Shown here: positions 1-10,780 of the stretch, piece by piece
Layout of the letters: each line of letters starts with the position of its first letter
How positions within the stretch are numbered: position 1 is the first letter of the stretch
Assembly (NCBI RefSeq): GCF_905171765.1
Contig: NC_053392.1
Span: 444,940,837-445,004,836 of the forward strand
Reading direction: 5' to 3'
DNA from: Bufo bufo
Taxonomy: Eukaryota; Chordata; Amphibia; Anura; Bufonidae
Length of the DNA stretch: 64,000 nucleotides
Notes under the pieces: model-generated
What the model was told of the DNA's origin: nothing
The model's input: the letters and a program-made list of their open reading frames with translations, nothing else
Database searches by the model: none
Translations under genes and position numbers: made by a program

Positions 1-934
1 TCAGAGGGAGGTTTTTTGCAACAGCAGAGGCCAGGTACAAATGTGGCCAGACAGGGCCCACTACTGGAGGACGAGGAGGACGAGGATGAGGAAGAGGTGG
101 AGGAGGAAGAGGATGAAGCAGGTTCACAGCGGGCTGGCACCCAACGCAGCTCGGGCCCATCACTGGTGCGTGGCTGGGGGGAAATGCAGTACGATGACGA
201 TACGCCTCCCACAGAGGACAGCTTGTCCTTACCTCTGGGCAGCCTGGCACACATGAGCGACTACATGCTGCAGTGCCTGCGCAATGACAGCAGAGTTGCC
301 CACATTTTAACGTGTGCGGACTACTGGGTTGCCACCCTGCTGGATCCACGGTACAAAGACAATGTGCCCACCTTACTTCATGCACTGGAGCGTTATAGTA
401 AGATGCGCGAGTACAAGCGCACGTTGGTAGACGCGCTACTGAGAGAATTCACAAATGTCACAGGGGAACAAGTGGAAGCCCAAGGCGAAGGCAGAGGAGG
501 AGCAAGAGGTCGCCAACACAGCTGTGTCACGGCCAGCTCCTCTGAGGGCAGGGTTAGCATGGCAGAGATGTAGAAAAGTTTTGTCACCACGCCACAGCTA
601 ACTGCACCACCACCTGATACGGAACGTGTTAGCAGGAGGCAACATTTCAATAACATGGTGGAACAGTACCTGTGCACACCCCTCCACATACTGACTGATG
701 GTTCGGCCCCATTCAACTTCTGGGTCTTCAAATTGTCCACGTGGCCAGAGCTAGCCTTTTATGCCTTGGAGGTGCTGGCCTGCCCGGCGGCCAGCGTTTT
801 GTCTGAACGTGTATTCAGCACGGCAGGGGGCGTCATTACAGACAAACGCAGCCGCCAATGTGGACAAGCTGACGTTCATAAAAATGAACCAGGCATGGAT
901 CCCACAGGACCTGTCCATCCCTTGTGCAGATTAG
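1..934 (+). pseudogene. hAT transposase, C-terminal half (decayed)
   Basis: A DDE transposase of the hAT superfamily would cut and paste this element in the nucleus. Visible in frame: a long acidic run (codons near 75-120), the TLLDPRY-like motif near 340-355, and the C-terminal dimerisation region with LACPAASVLSERVFSTAGG near 775-831, the best conserved hAT signature. An in-frame TAG at 571-573 interrupts it. Near 855 the frame shifts; the other frame continues with a conserved tail containing KLTFIKMNQAW and stops at 932-934. The N-terminal BED finger and first catalytic residues are outside the window. Not functional. Confidence 0.85.
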
Positions 935-1050
935 ACATTAACTACCTCCCCTTAACAATATATTATTGTACTCCAGGGCACTTCCTCATTCAATCCTATT
1001 TTTATTTTCATTTTACCATTATATTGCGGGGCAACCCAAAGTTGAATGAA

Positions 1051-2322
1051 CCTCTCCTCTGTCTGGGTGCCGGGGCCTAAAAATATCTGACAGTGGCCTG
1101 TTCCAGTGGTGGGTGACATGAAGCCTGATTCTCTGCTATGATATGAAGACTGATTCTCTGCTGACATGAAGCCTGAATCTCTGTTATGGGACCTCTCTCC
1201 TCTGTCTGGGTGCCGGGGCCTAAAAATATCTGACAGTGGCCTGTTCCAGTGGTGGGTGACGTGAAGCCTGATTCTCTGCTATGACATGAAGACTGATTCT
1301 CTGCTGACATAAAGCCAGATTCTCTGTTACGGGACCTCTCTCCTCTGCCTGGGTGCCTGGGCCTAAATATCTGACAATGGACTGTTCCAGTGTTGGGTGA
1401 CGTAAAGCCTGATTCTCTGCTATGACATGCAGACTGATTCTCTGCTGACATGAAGCCAGATTCTCTGTTACGGGACCTCTCTCCTCTGCCTGGGTGCCTG
1501 GGCCTAAATATCTGACAATGGACTGTTCCAGTGTTGGGTGACGTAAAGCATGATTCTCTGCTATGACATGCAGACTGATTCTCTGCTGACATGAAGCCAG
1601 ATTCTCTGTTACGGGACCTCTCTCCTCTGCCTGGGTGCCTGGGCCTAAATATCTGACAATGGACTGTTCCAGTGTTGGGTGACGTAAAGCATGATTCTCT
1701 GCTATGACATGCAGACTGATTCTCTGCTGACATGAAGCCAGATTCTCTGTTACGGGACCTCTCTCCTCTGCCTGGGCCTAAATATCTGACAATGGACTGT
1801 TCCAGTGTTGGGTGACGTGAAGCCTGATTCTCTGCTATGACATGAAGACTGATTCTCTGCTGACATGAAGCCAGATTCTCTGTTACGGGACCTCTCTCCT
1901 CTGCCTGGGTGCCTGGGCCTAAATATCTGACAATGGACTGTTCCAGTGTTGGGTGACATGAAGCCTGATTCTCTGCTATGACATGAAGACTGATTCTCTG
2001 CTGACATGAAGCCAGATTCTCTGTTACGGGACCTCTCTCCTCTGCCTGGGTGCCTGGGCCTAAATATATGACAATGGACTGTTACAGTGGTGGGTGACGT
2101 GAAGCCTGATTCTCTGCTATGACATGCAGACTGATTCTCTGCTGACATGAAGCTAGATTCTCTGTTACGGGATCTCTCTCCTCTGCCTGGGTGCCGGGGC
2201 CTAAATATATGACAATGGACTGTTACAGTGGTGGGTGATGTGAAGCCAGATTCTCTGCTATGGCATGAAGACTGATTCTCTGCTGACGTGAAGCCAGATT
2301 CTCTGCTATGGGACCTCTCTCC
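1051..2322. repeat. Minisatellite, 141-bp unit, about nine copies, inside hAT
   Basis: The phrase gggacctctctcc recurs near 1188, 1331, 1472, 1613, 1754, 1887, 2028, 2169 and 2310. The spacings are 143, 141, 141, 141, 133, 141, 141 and 141. The short spacing comes from loss of about 8 bases of the gtgcctgg motif. Each unit itself holds three degenerate copies of a gattctctgct phrase. Because 141 is 47 codons, long open frames appear on the minus strand; they are a by-product of the period, not genes. The array lies between the transposase stop and the 3' terminal repeat. Confidence 0.95.
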
Positions 2323-2615
2323 AATTGATATTGGTTAATTTTTATTTATTTTATTTTTATTTTTATTAATTTCCCTATCTACATTTGTTTGCATGGGATT
2401 TAACTACATTTTGCTGCCTTTTGCAGCCCTCTAGCTCTTTTCTGTGCTGTTTAACAGCCTTTTTAGTGCCGAAAAGTTCGGGTCTCCATTGACTTCAATG
2501 GGGTTCGGGACGAAGTTCGGGTCGGGTTCGAATCCCGAATCCGAACATTTCCGGGAAGTTCGGCCGATCTTCTCGAACCTGAACATCCAGGTGTTCGCTC
2601 AACTCTAGCTCTGAG

Positions 2616-3484
2616 GTCTTTTGATTAGATCTTTTCTTGAGCTCAGATTTTGTCTGATTGCCACAAAATCTTCTTTGCCTAGAAAATTGTCGCCTATTTG
2701 TAAATCTAGGAGATCTCCTCCTCTGTGGATGGAAAGACCTTAAAAATTGAATTTTTTTTTTTATTCTGGAAAAACTGCTCCTTTTCATTCATTCAGGGTC
2801 TCAAGAATCTTTTCTAGCTGAGGGACAAACAGTGAGGTGGGTTGAAAAGGAAGATTACAGAAGTGGTCTTTAGATAACACATCTCCAGGCCATTGTTTAA
2901 TCCAGAGTGCTCTCCTTGCAGCATTAGAAAGTGCCAAGGAGTTTGCTGAAAACTTCATCATATCCAGAGGGGCATCACACAAAATAAATCTGAAGCAGCC
3001 TTCATCAGAGGAAGGCTTTTTAAAATCTTATCTCTGGCAACTCCTTCTTCTAAATCTTGAGACAGCTGAGATAACCAGATTCTTAAAGACCTGGTTTTAC
3101 TGCTTTAGGCAGATGAGGTAATTTATCTTTATGAAAAATAAAATAATCGTTTGGATCACACTCATAGGAGGAGTCAGAACACATTTCACCTTCAGACAGG
3201 CATTCATCCTCAGAAGAGGAGGAGATCAGCTGTGGTGGAGGAGTTTTGTCTGCAAGCCTTGGCCTTTTGTTTACTGATTTGAATTCCTCAAACACAGAAG
3301 TGAGTTGTTCTTTAAACCATAACAAAAAGTTCATATTTCCAGACTGAATAGACGTAGTAGGAGACAAACAATCAGTGCAGACATTGGCAGATAATTCATC
3401 AGGTAGGGGTTGCTGACATTTTTGACATAAACGGTGTCTAGTTTTCCTTTTCCTCTTTTTGGATTCCTTTTGAGAGACAGGCAT
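2616..3484 (-). pseudogene. DIRS-type retrotransposon gag-like ORF1, decayed
   Basis: On the minus strand from 3484 a basic start (KKRKRKTRHR) is followed by a CxxC pair (CQKCQQ ... CTDCL), a Ser/Glu-rich linker, then, after frameshifts, the block KFSANSLALSNAARRALW with the downstream WPGDVLSKDHFCNLPF (2785-2982). An Arg/Ser/Phe-rich tail follows (2630-2788). This order fits ORF1 of vertebrate DIRS elements, which is related to the C-terminal domain of LAP2-alpha. At least two frameshifts are needed, and the tail is cut by the hAT end at 2607. No tyrosine recombinase or RT part is present here. Confidence 0.7.
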
Positions 3485-4460
3485 CTATTAGTTAAAAACA
3501 AACAGAGATGTCAGAGCTGAAGACTTTAATTATTATATATACATTTCTAGTACACCGCTATGTGTATGACGGCCCAGAATCCCTAGGATGTGAAAACAAC
3601 AGCAGGGAGTAAACACGCTTCTTCTCAGAAGTATAATCAGATATCACCAGAAAAAAGTGCACAAACAGCTGAGCATATCATGCATAAGCATATCATGAAA
3701 ATATCAGGTGTTATGGATTAGACTGCTTAGCATACAACAAAGAGAATATATCATACATATCAGTCTGAATAGTCCAAGCAGTTTTGACCCCGAATCCCCA
3801 GGAACCACGATACTTACCGCAGTAAGCAGCGGGTGAAGCGATCTGGCGGAGCGCGCCGGCGTCCAGCCGACACTGAAGTTAAATAGCCGAACTTCCGGTC
3901 TGCGCTCGCTCAGGAGGCGCATGCACACTACAAGCTTCCCACAGCCCTCTGCGCATGCACCTGCCCGATATTGCCGTGGTCAAGAACAGCTCTTGTGGAA
4001 TGAGGCACTGTATACACTACACAGGGGAAAGGTGCGCTCATTTCACCTACAGGCTGAGAGACAGGAAAACCCTGTTTGCCACCTGGATAGGGTCTCTGCT
4101 GACCGTTAGTATGTGTCCATCTGGTACCTAGAGAAAAAACTAATACAAGGCACTGGTGTCATCGGTTACCCTATATAGCCTGCTGATTGGTGCTAGTCAA
4201 TGTTTATTGCTTTCTAATGTGTCTCTATCTTGGTTGTACCTAGGGGACTTAACCCTTTAGTCATGTGCTGCCAAGGACGATCAGCAAATCAAGCCTTTCT
4301 CAAGCCATATTGTATGTCACACATTTTCAGATTTAAATACATACAAAAAAAGGGGTATATCAAATCCTCCACCAATCAACAATCTGTGTATAATTATTAT
4401 TATCTCAATACCAATCACAGACATTTTCATAATGTGGATTAAAATCTCCTTAATGCAAAA
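3485..4460. other. Non-coding flank, possibly the 5' part of the DIRS element
   Basis: Upstream of the gag start the DNA is mixed, with a GC-rich stretch at about 3820-3970 carrying gcgcatgcac twice (near 3917 and 3952). This could belong to the terminal repeat of the DIRS element, but I cannot define its ends. From about 4150 to 4460 it becomes AT-rich. Short open frames here show no recognisable motif. Confidence 0.35.
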
Positions 4461-4486
4461 GAGAGAAGTTTGAACAAGAAAATAGG

Positions 4487-4711
4487 AAAGCAGAGACTGT
4501 TGAATTACATTTGAATACATTGCTGGAGTATTACAAAACCCAGCGTATACCACGTGGCATGAGATCGAATCTAAGGCCTAATCAATTTCCGGATAATGAA
4601 GAGTTTTGTAACAAATTTGAGTTGGTAAATGACAAGTATGCATTTGAAGAGATTAATTTAAATGTGGAATTTCTTCAAAAGGAATTACAGATGACTCAGG
4701 CGGCTATATAA
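4487..4711 (+). pseudogene. Fragment of an unidentified retroelement-like protein
   Basis: An open frame with no ATG near its start (it reads through TTG at 4511) encodes a charged peptide with YYKTQRIPRGMRSNLRP, then FPDNEEFCNKFE and a helical NLNVEFLQKEL, ending at TAA 4709-4711. The IPRG.R.NLRP and FCNKFE style is one I associate with the N-terminal ORF of vertebrate retroelements, perhaps Penelope- or DIRS-like, but I cannot name the family. Downstream bases to about 4860 look like its continuation in broken frames. Treat as a remnant of unknown identity. Confidence 0.35.
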
Positions 4712-4889
4712 ACGTTGAAGATGACATTAAGGGCCTGATGACTGCTCTGGATTTTATAACTTATAAAGAAAAGTTGGCTCAACGAATACAATGACATAGA
4801 ATGGAGATTGAAAAGGTAAAGAGGGATAAATGGCATCGAGATCTGTTAAACTGGAAAAGTCTATAATTGGCAGAGATCACAAGGAGGAG

Positions 4890-5165
4890 GTCCCCACATC
4901 TATTATACCTCGTACCTCACATATCAGTACACTGCTGTGTATATTATATATTTGTACATACTGCATGTATTATAAAAGTATAATAGATGCAGTGTGTACA
5001 GCTATATAGTATATACAGCAGTGTACTGATATGTGATGTATGAGGTATAATAGATGCAATATGTACAGATATATAGTGTATACTGCAGTGTATTAATATT
5101 TGAAATACAAGGAATAATTTATACCTAGTACCACACATATCAGCACACTGCTGTATATACTATAT
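4890..5165. repeat. AT-rich imperfect tandem/inverted repeats
   Basis: Phrases such as acactgctgtgtata, cagtgtactgatatgtg and gaggtataatagatgcaatatgtacag recur in both orientations at intervals of about 60-90 bases. The stretch directly abuts the LTR at 5170. No coding potential is apparent. Confidence 0.6.
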
Positions 5166-5169
5166 ATAC

Positions 5170-5707
5170 TGTGCGGATTTGCTCTGGTAGACAAGTTTAC
5201 AGACGCAGTATAGAGGCAACGACAACGTCTTTGACTTAAACAGTTTGGTGTTTATTCACACATAAGGATAAGCAAAACAAAAAGTCAGTTTTAAAGAAAA
5301 CAGTCACCTTGAGTCTGGTGTTTGTTCACACCATGCAGGAATGCAGAAGTCCTTGGACATAGCAGAAACCACCTGCTCTCACGCCAAGGTAGCAGGCCTT
5401 TACCCAGGCCCAAACTCCCAATTGCCAACATAGAGACTGACAGGGCTTCACTGTCAGAGAGGAGTAAATTCTCACCACCTGACAGTGCTGCCTGTGTCTT
5501 ATAGCCCAAACCAAGATCCGGCCTGGAACGTGTGGAGAAGCCACCCACCATGCACTTTGGCTGCTCCCAGTAAGAGCCGGCCTATACTTTACAGCCATAC
5601 TAAATAGCAAAACCAGGTCAGCCAGCACTAACTGCCTCTGACACATGAAATTACCGGCTCTTACCTCACCAGGAATCTTGGTGACACATACCTTCCACCT
5701 TCCTACA
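5170..5707 (-). repeat. LTR of the Gmr1-like element (3' LTR on minus strand)
   Basis: The segment starts TGTGCGGATTTG and ends CTACA, giving the expected TG...CA ends. It is directly preceded on the minus strand by a polypurine tract (5711-5726, seen on the plus strand as ctccccccttttttc). The length of about 538 bp is ordinary for a gypsy LTR. No partner LTR is in the window, so age cannot be estimated. Confidence 0.65.
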
Positions 5708-5724
5708 TACCTCCCCCCTTTTTT

Positions 5725-7062
5725 CAACCCTGAGGGGGTGAACACTTGCCAGACAGTGTACCTGGGACAGGGCATCCACGTTTCCCTGTAAGCGGCCTGC
5801 CCTGTGTTCCACTGAGAACTTGAAGTTCTGTAATGACAAGTACCATCTGGTGACCCGAGCATTCCTCTCTTTGTCTTGGCTCATCCACTTGAGAGGGGAG
5901 TGGTCGGTCACCAGATAATTGCGGAGAGACTCGAGTGCCAATTTGATGGCCAGGCACACTCTCTCCACTATGTTGTATCTAGTCTCAGCTGGGGTAAGCT
6001 TTCGGCTCAGGAAAACAACAGGATGTTCCTCCCCATTGATGTCCTGAGAGAGTACAACTCCGAGGCCTACTTCAGCGGCATCGGTCTGTACAACAAATTC
6101 CCTCATGAAGTCAGGTGTCACCAATACCGGGGACCCACACAGGGCAGACTTCAAAGCGGAGAAAGCCTTTTCCGCCTGTTCGTTCCACTGAACCGTCACT
6201 GACTTGCGTCCCTTCAAAAGGCCTATCAATGGTGCGGTGACTGTAGCAAAATGGGGGGATAAACATCATATAGTACCCCACCATACCCAGGAACGACTTT
6301 ACTTGCCGAGTAGTGACAGGTCAAGGCCAATTCCTAATTGCCTCAATTTTGTTCACCTGAGGTTTGATCATTCCGCGTCCAATTACATACCCCAGGTACT
6401 TGGTCTCTTCTAACCCTATTGCACACTTTTTTGGGTTAGCGACTAAGCCAGCCTTCCTAAAGGGAGTCCACTACAGTCTGTACTTTAGTTAGGCGACTTT
6501 CCCAGTCGGTGCTATGGATAACGATATCGTCCAGGTTTGCAGAAGCGTACCGATGATGTGGGCGTAGTACAACGTCCATTTGCCTTTGGAGCGCCATGTA
6601 GACCAAAGGGTAATACCTTGTACTGATACAGCCCCTCTGGTGTGATGAAAGCCATTTTTTCCTTGGCAGCCTCCGTCAAAGGTACCTGCCAGTACCCTTT
6701 GGTGAGGTCCAACACAGAAAAATACCGGGCTTGGCCTAACTTCTCAATAAGCTCATCTACTCGGGGGATGGGATATGCGTCAAACTTGGACACCTCATTC
6801 AGTTTGCGGAAGTCGTTACAGAACTGCAATGTCCCATCCGGCTTGGTTATTAAGACTATCAGACTGGCCCATTCACTTTTTATCGCCGAGTCTCGTGACC
6901 CGGTATGGTTTTAACCGTACTTTTTTCCTGAGGCTCAGTGATAATGTCATGCCGGATTATGGGCGTGCCTCCAGGGAGGTCCGAGAACACATCCGTGTTC
7001 CGACTAATGAACTTCCTGGCTTCCTGAGCCTGTTTAGAGGAGAGGCTGTCAGCAATTTTCAC
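5725..7062 (-). pseudogene. Reverse transcriptase and RNase H of the Gmr1-like element
   Basis: This would be the polymerase and RNase H part of pol, making cDNA from element RNA. Visible blocks: DVFSDLPGGTPIIRHDI (about 6970-7030), then after a frameshift CNDFRKLNEVSKFDAYP, VLDLTKGYWQVPL, VLPFGLHGAP (6580-6829). A degraded active-site box reads NLDDIVIHS (near 6530) where a Y-x-DD box is expected. RNase H shows VVQTDAAEVGLGVVLSQ, FLSRKLTPAETRYN, DHSPLKWM (5750-6229). Several frameshifts and stops make it inactive. No integrase follows it, which confirms the unusual domain order. Confidence 0.8.
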
Positions 7063-7835
7063 TGTGGCAGCCGCTTCCCTTGCTACAGACAGAGGGGCCG
7101 AAATCGCTTCCCCTAAGAACCCTGGTCGTGGGCTGTCTTCCGTACAGGTTTCCCTATCTTTTCATGGTTTGAGCAGATTCACATGGTACACCTGCTCTGG
7201 ATTTCGCCTCCCTAGCTGGTGTACCTTGTAATCTACATCTCCAATTTTTTCAAGTACCTCGTAGGGCCCCTGCCACCTGGTTAGGAACTTACTGTCTACA
7301 GTCGGTACCAGAACCAACACCCGATCACCCGGGTTAAAAGTTCCGGACCCAAGCCTGCTGATTATAGACCCTAATCTGAGCTCACTGTGCTGCATCCATG
7401 TGCTCCCTAACGAGAGGTAACACTGTTTCCATCCGTCCTTGCATCTGGGGGACGTACTCAACAACACTTTTGTGCGATGTCCAACAGACCGCGAGGGTGT
7501 CTGCCATATAGCAGTTCAAAGGGCGAGAACCCAGTAGAGGCCTGGGGTTCTTCTCACACTGCGAACATGAGATAGGGCAGAATAAGGTCCAAGTTCCTCC
7601 CATCCTAAGACACAGCTATTTTTAACATATTTTTTAATGTTGGATTAAACCTCTCTACCAGGCCATCCAATTGCGGATGATACATGGACGTTCGTAACTG
7701 TTTTATGTGGAGCAACTTACAGACTTCCCTCATGACCTTGGACATAAACGGAGTCCCTTGGTCAGTTAGAACTTCCTTAGGCAGACCTACTCGAGAAAAC
7801 ATCTCCATTAACTCACTGAGCTTACCAAGCCAATT
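7063..7835 (-). pseudogene. Integrase of the Gmr1-like element (C-terminal two thirds)
   Basis: Integrase joins element cDNA to the chromosome. Seen: MFSRVGLPKEVLTDQGTPF with the second catalytic Asp (about 7750-7800), YHPQLDGLVERFN with the catalytic Glu region (7650-7680), and the C-terminal GPY/F-like module WQGPYEVLEKIGDVDYKV followed by YHVNLLKP (7162-7290). Stops and frame changes lie between them (7380-7605). The N-terminal HHCC finger and first Asp are lost at the junction near 7835, where Tc1-type terminal sequence begins. Confidence 0.8.
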
Positions 7836-8096
7836 TGAGTTCCAATAATTAGTTCTAAAGGTTTTGGAATCAATAAAATGACAACAGTGCCCAAATTTAT
7901 GCACCTGCCTACAGTAGTTTAAACAATTATAGCACACTTTCTGTAAATCCAATAAACTTCATTTCACTTCTCAAATATCACTGTGTGTGTCTCCTAAATG
8001 ATATATTTAACTGACATTTTTTATCATAACAACCAACGATTTATACAGGAAAATCATGACGATTAACAAGGTTGTCCAAACTTTCGCATCCTACTG
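7836..8096. mobile_element. Terminal fragment of a Tc1/mariner-type element
   Basis: The end reads ...CATCCTACTG followed by TA at 8097-8098. The inward sequence (ttcgcatcctactg, gttgtccaaac, tcatgattttcctgt reversed) is the style of Tc1-like terminal repeats starting CAGTAGGATGCGAAAG. Only one end is present. The other side joins the truncated integrase near 7835. No transposase coding is visible. Confidence 0.5.
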
Positions 8097-8098
8097 TA

Positions 8099-9313
8099 AA
8101 TGGCACTATTATAAGGAGCACTATTTATAAGGAGCACCATACTACATTTTTAGTTGCTTACAGATCCATGTGCTAGTTTGAACTACAAGGGGCAATCCCT
8201 TTATTATACAATAAATAAGTCAAAGCCACAAAATGTTTAATATTCTGAAGTCATAACCACTTGAAATAGAAAATATCATTATGAATTTTCACATCTTAAC
8301 TTTAATTGATATTGATGTATTCCAATGACATTTTCCAAATCATATTAAAATACTTGGCATATTTAAAAAGTTCAACTTTGAAGCACAAACATAAACACTT
8401 ATGTGATCAGTTCTGACTCTGAATGTGAAGGGTTTAAATGCCATTACTGGTTCTTAAAGCGCTTTCAATTTTGACAAGACGTTTCCTTTTCTGGTCAATA
8501 GCTGATAGTTGCTTCATAAAAAACAAATAGACTTTGCAATAGTTTATTTAAAAAATCCATTGCCATTTATTTCAGTGTGTTACTAGCAACAGGGATTTCC
8601 TTGCTGCCTCTTCCTCACCTGTTTACTAATCCAGTTTGGGGCAATTGCTGTGCAAATGCCTTACATGTGAATCTAGGTTCAGTTATTTCAAAGCATGACC
8701 TGGTTAATTTAGGAAGGAGCTAATGATTGCTTCGTTTTTTAAAGGTCCAGGCTAGATATGAGTGAATTGATTTTGAACAAATCGGATTTGTTATGAATGT
8801 CACAAAAGTTCTGCTGCCAAACAAATCTGAAGTTTTGCAGTTCGCTTCTGATGAATCATGTAAAAATGGACCCAGCACCATTTTATTGTGAATATTGGTG
8901 GGGAAAAACAGTAGGGATGATGGAGATGGAGGATCATATGACCCTAGGATGGATCAGTAGGAGGGTAGCTTTCCCTGATTAGCTTAGGGGCTGACAGCCA
9001 GTGAGAGGCAGAATTTTGGAAGTTCTATCAGTCTCTTGGCTGGAGTGATACCATTCTTTGCACAGCTCACATTTTGCTGGTTGTGTCTCCATAAAATGAA
9101 TTATGGACATAAGCTACTAATCTAGGTGTGGTACAGAGATTATAGGGACATAATTAGGTACATTTAGGGATTTATCAGGAAAAGCAATTAGGGTTTGACT
9201 GCTGCATTTTTTTCTGTAAATGGACAGACAGCCTTTAAAAGAAAAAAATCTCAAGTTTCTAGAGTTCGTAAAGTCTTATAGGCTTATTGCCAGCACCTCC
9301 TGCATCAATAGAA

Positions 9314-9319
<6 letters not shown>
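8099..9319. other. AT-rich intergenic DNA, nothing recognised
   Basis: About 1.2 kb without repeated blocks, inverted repeats or protein motifs that I can identify. Short open frames (for example 8797-8982) have no domain-like pattern. It may be old, unrecognisable transposon DNA or unique sequence. Confidence 0.5.

Positions 9320-9353
<34 letters not shown>
9320..9353. repeat. (TA)n microsatellite
   Basis: About 34 bases of uninterrupted TA. A second (TA)n at 9653-9684 lies on the other side of the foldback element. Confidence 0.95.
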
Positions 9354-9355
<2 letters not shown>

Positions 9356-9442
9356 ATAGAAAAGGTCAGGCAGCACTCCGTCATATGTAGCTGTAGTTGT
9401 GTGGGTGCCCGCGGCAGTCCCCCGATGCAGGACAGGATAAAT

Positions 9443-9651
9443 AACAAAGAAAATCCGCAGCACTCCTTGAAGTAAAAAAATGTGCAATTTATTCACACAT
9501 GTCACAAAAGACATCGTTTCGGTTCTCTCACAGAACCTTTCTCAAGTCAAGTGAGAAAGGTTCTGTGAGAGAACCGAAACGTTGTCTTTTGTGACATGTG
9601 TGAATAAATTGCACATTTTTTTACTTCAAGGAGTGCTGCGGATTTTCTTTG

Positions 9652-9653
<2 letters not shown>
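9443..9653. repeat. Foldback palindrome of 211 bp between two (TA)n tracts
   Basis: The left arm from 9443 (aacaaagaaaatccgcag) is matched by its reverse complement ending at 9653. The centre is near 9548, in a short spacer after caagtca. Arms are about 100 bp with very few mismatches (catcg against acgtt near the inner part). This is the structure of a foldback MITE or of an inverted duplication. The motif gaaacg-ttg-tcttttgtgacatg inside each arm is also an end-like sequence in many amphibian repeats. Confidence 0.85.

Positions 9654-9684
<31 letters not shown>
9653..9684. repeat. (TA)n microsatellite
   Basis: About 32 bases of TA immediately after the foldback palindrome; with 9320-9353 it suggests that the foldback lies within or duplicated a TA tract. 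Confidence 0.95.
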
Positions 9685-9689
<5 letters not shown>

Positions 9690-10780
9690 GCATTTATATA
9701 CCAATTAATCTTTAACACATTCTACTAATAGTTAGCATGTTGTACTGCAACAACAGCATTTGTATACCCATTTCATTCCACACATTGTATAATATATTAA
9801 TACACCATTCATTAACGTTATGCTGCAATAACAGCATTTCATTCCACACATTGTAATACCATTGTAAATTGTCAATACCAGTGTGCAGTGTGTTTGCAGA
9901 AGGGGAGGTTTGGTTAATTGTGCCTCTGTAAATTACAGAAAAAACACTTGCAATTTGTGCCAAACCTGTGACTTTTCAATTATAGGCCTTATAATAAAAT
10001 GTCTGGTAGATGGAAGAGTGCAAAATGAAATACTCTTGCCTTTGCATCCTAGAGTCAGAATGTTGGTGGCTGTAGTAGTGCAGACAGAGGTAGTAGTAGC
10101 AGCAGCAGACCACAATTCTCCCTGGCTTCTGATCAGTAACACATATTATTGAGGAAAAAGAGGAGAGGATAAGATTGTGGTCTCGATGGCTCACTTCCTC
10201 TCAATCATTACAGGATTATGTCGGTAACCTCTGAGTCTGACATTGTGGTTTGGAGCCTGGGGTCACAGCAACCCTCCTGCTTCTCCCAGAAAAGCCTTTC
10301 ACTTGCATCATCTCTGTCTTCACTGCCCCCTTATAATGGGGTAATTTTTTTCTAAAAAGAGAAGAAAAAAAAAGCTTATAAGCTATGGAATATACTCAAT
10401 ATAGTCTCCCTGTTGATGAGTTGTGTTTTAAGCATCAACATTAGCATTTGGACTGCCAGAAGCAGGAGGTTTAGGTGGAGGCAGGGGAACCCATGCATAG
10501 CTGTTTTGTTTATAATGGTGGTAGTAATAGTAGTGACAGTTGTAGCCACAGAGGTGGCAGTAGGGAAAGTGGTATCATCATCATTTGCTTCTTCTCCTGC
10601 TCAGACCCCTTTTCCTCCACTTCACTGTGAGACATCGATAACAAAAATGTGTAGCCATGAGAAAATCATTCATGATTCCCAATTTGCTTCAGTGCAAACT
10701 GAACTTCCACCTGGCCCTGTCGCTAGCAGTGCAGTTGCTGCCATACCACTTAGTTGTGGTAAATGTGGCATAGTTCCATG
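9690..10780 (+). other. Degraded repeat DNA, probably 5' part of an old hAT element
   Basis: Between 9690 and 9880 short phrases (acagcatttgtatacc, cattccacacattgta) recur as degenerate repeats. From 9990 to 10800 broken frames contain Ser-, Val- and Arg-rich runs like the low-complexity N-terminal regions of the other hAT copies here. A hAT dimerisation motif follows at 11190-11345 on the same strand. No intact domain is visible. Confidence 0.4.

Larger units (their letters stand above)
1..2607 (+). mobile_element. hAT-type DNA transposon, 3' part (5' end outside window)
   Basis: The segment reads, in order, the C-terminal half of a hAT transposase, a 141-bp minisatellite, an AT-rich stretch (2330-2400) and a terminal inverted repeat. 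The last bases, GTTCGCTCAACTCTA (2593-2607), are the reverse complement of the end TAGAGTTGAGC that opens the minus-strand hAT at 36102, so both are ends of related elements. Bases 2608-2615 (gctctgag) would be the 8-bp target duplication, but the other end lies outside the window, so this cannot be tested. The element sits in a DIRS gag sequence. 2323-2607 holds no gene. Confidence 0.75.
5170..7835 (-). mobile_element. Gmr1-like Ty3/gypsy retrotransposon, 5'-truncated
   Basis: Read on the minus strand the order is integrase (7835-7160), RT (7062-6480), RNase H (6229-5750), polypurine tract, LTR (5707-5170). Integrase before RT is the Ty1/copia-like order, known among Ty3/gypsy elements for the Gmr1 group of deuterostomes. 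The coding passes from the integrase C-terminal block (YHVNLLKP) through a short linker into the RT N-terminal block with only a TGA in place of the usual Trp codon. The order is therefore original and not a rearrangement. The 5' LTR and gag are missing; the break is near 7835. Confidence 0.8.

Noticed and set aside
1077..2148. Long minus-strand open frames (218 and 132 codons) with a repeated peptide
   Set aside because: They lie wholly in the 141-bp minisatellite; the period is divisible by three, which keeps any stop-free frame open. No domain or start context.
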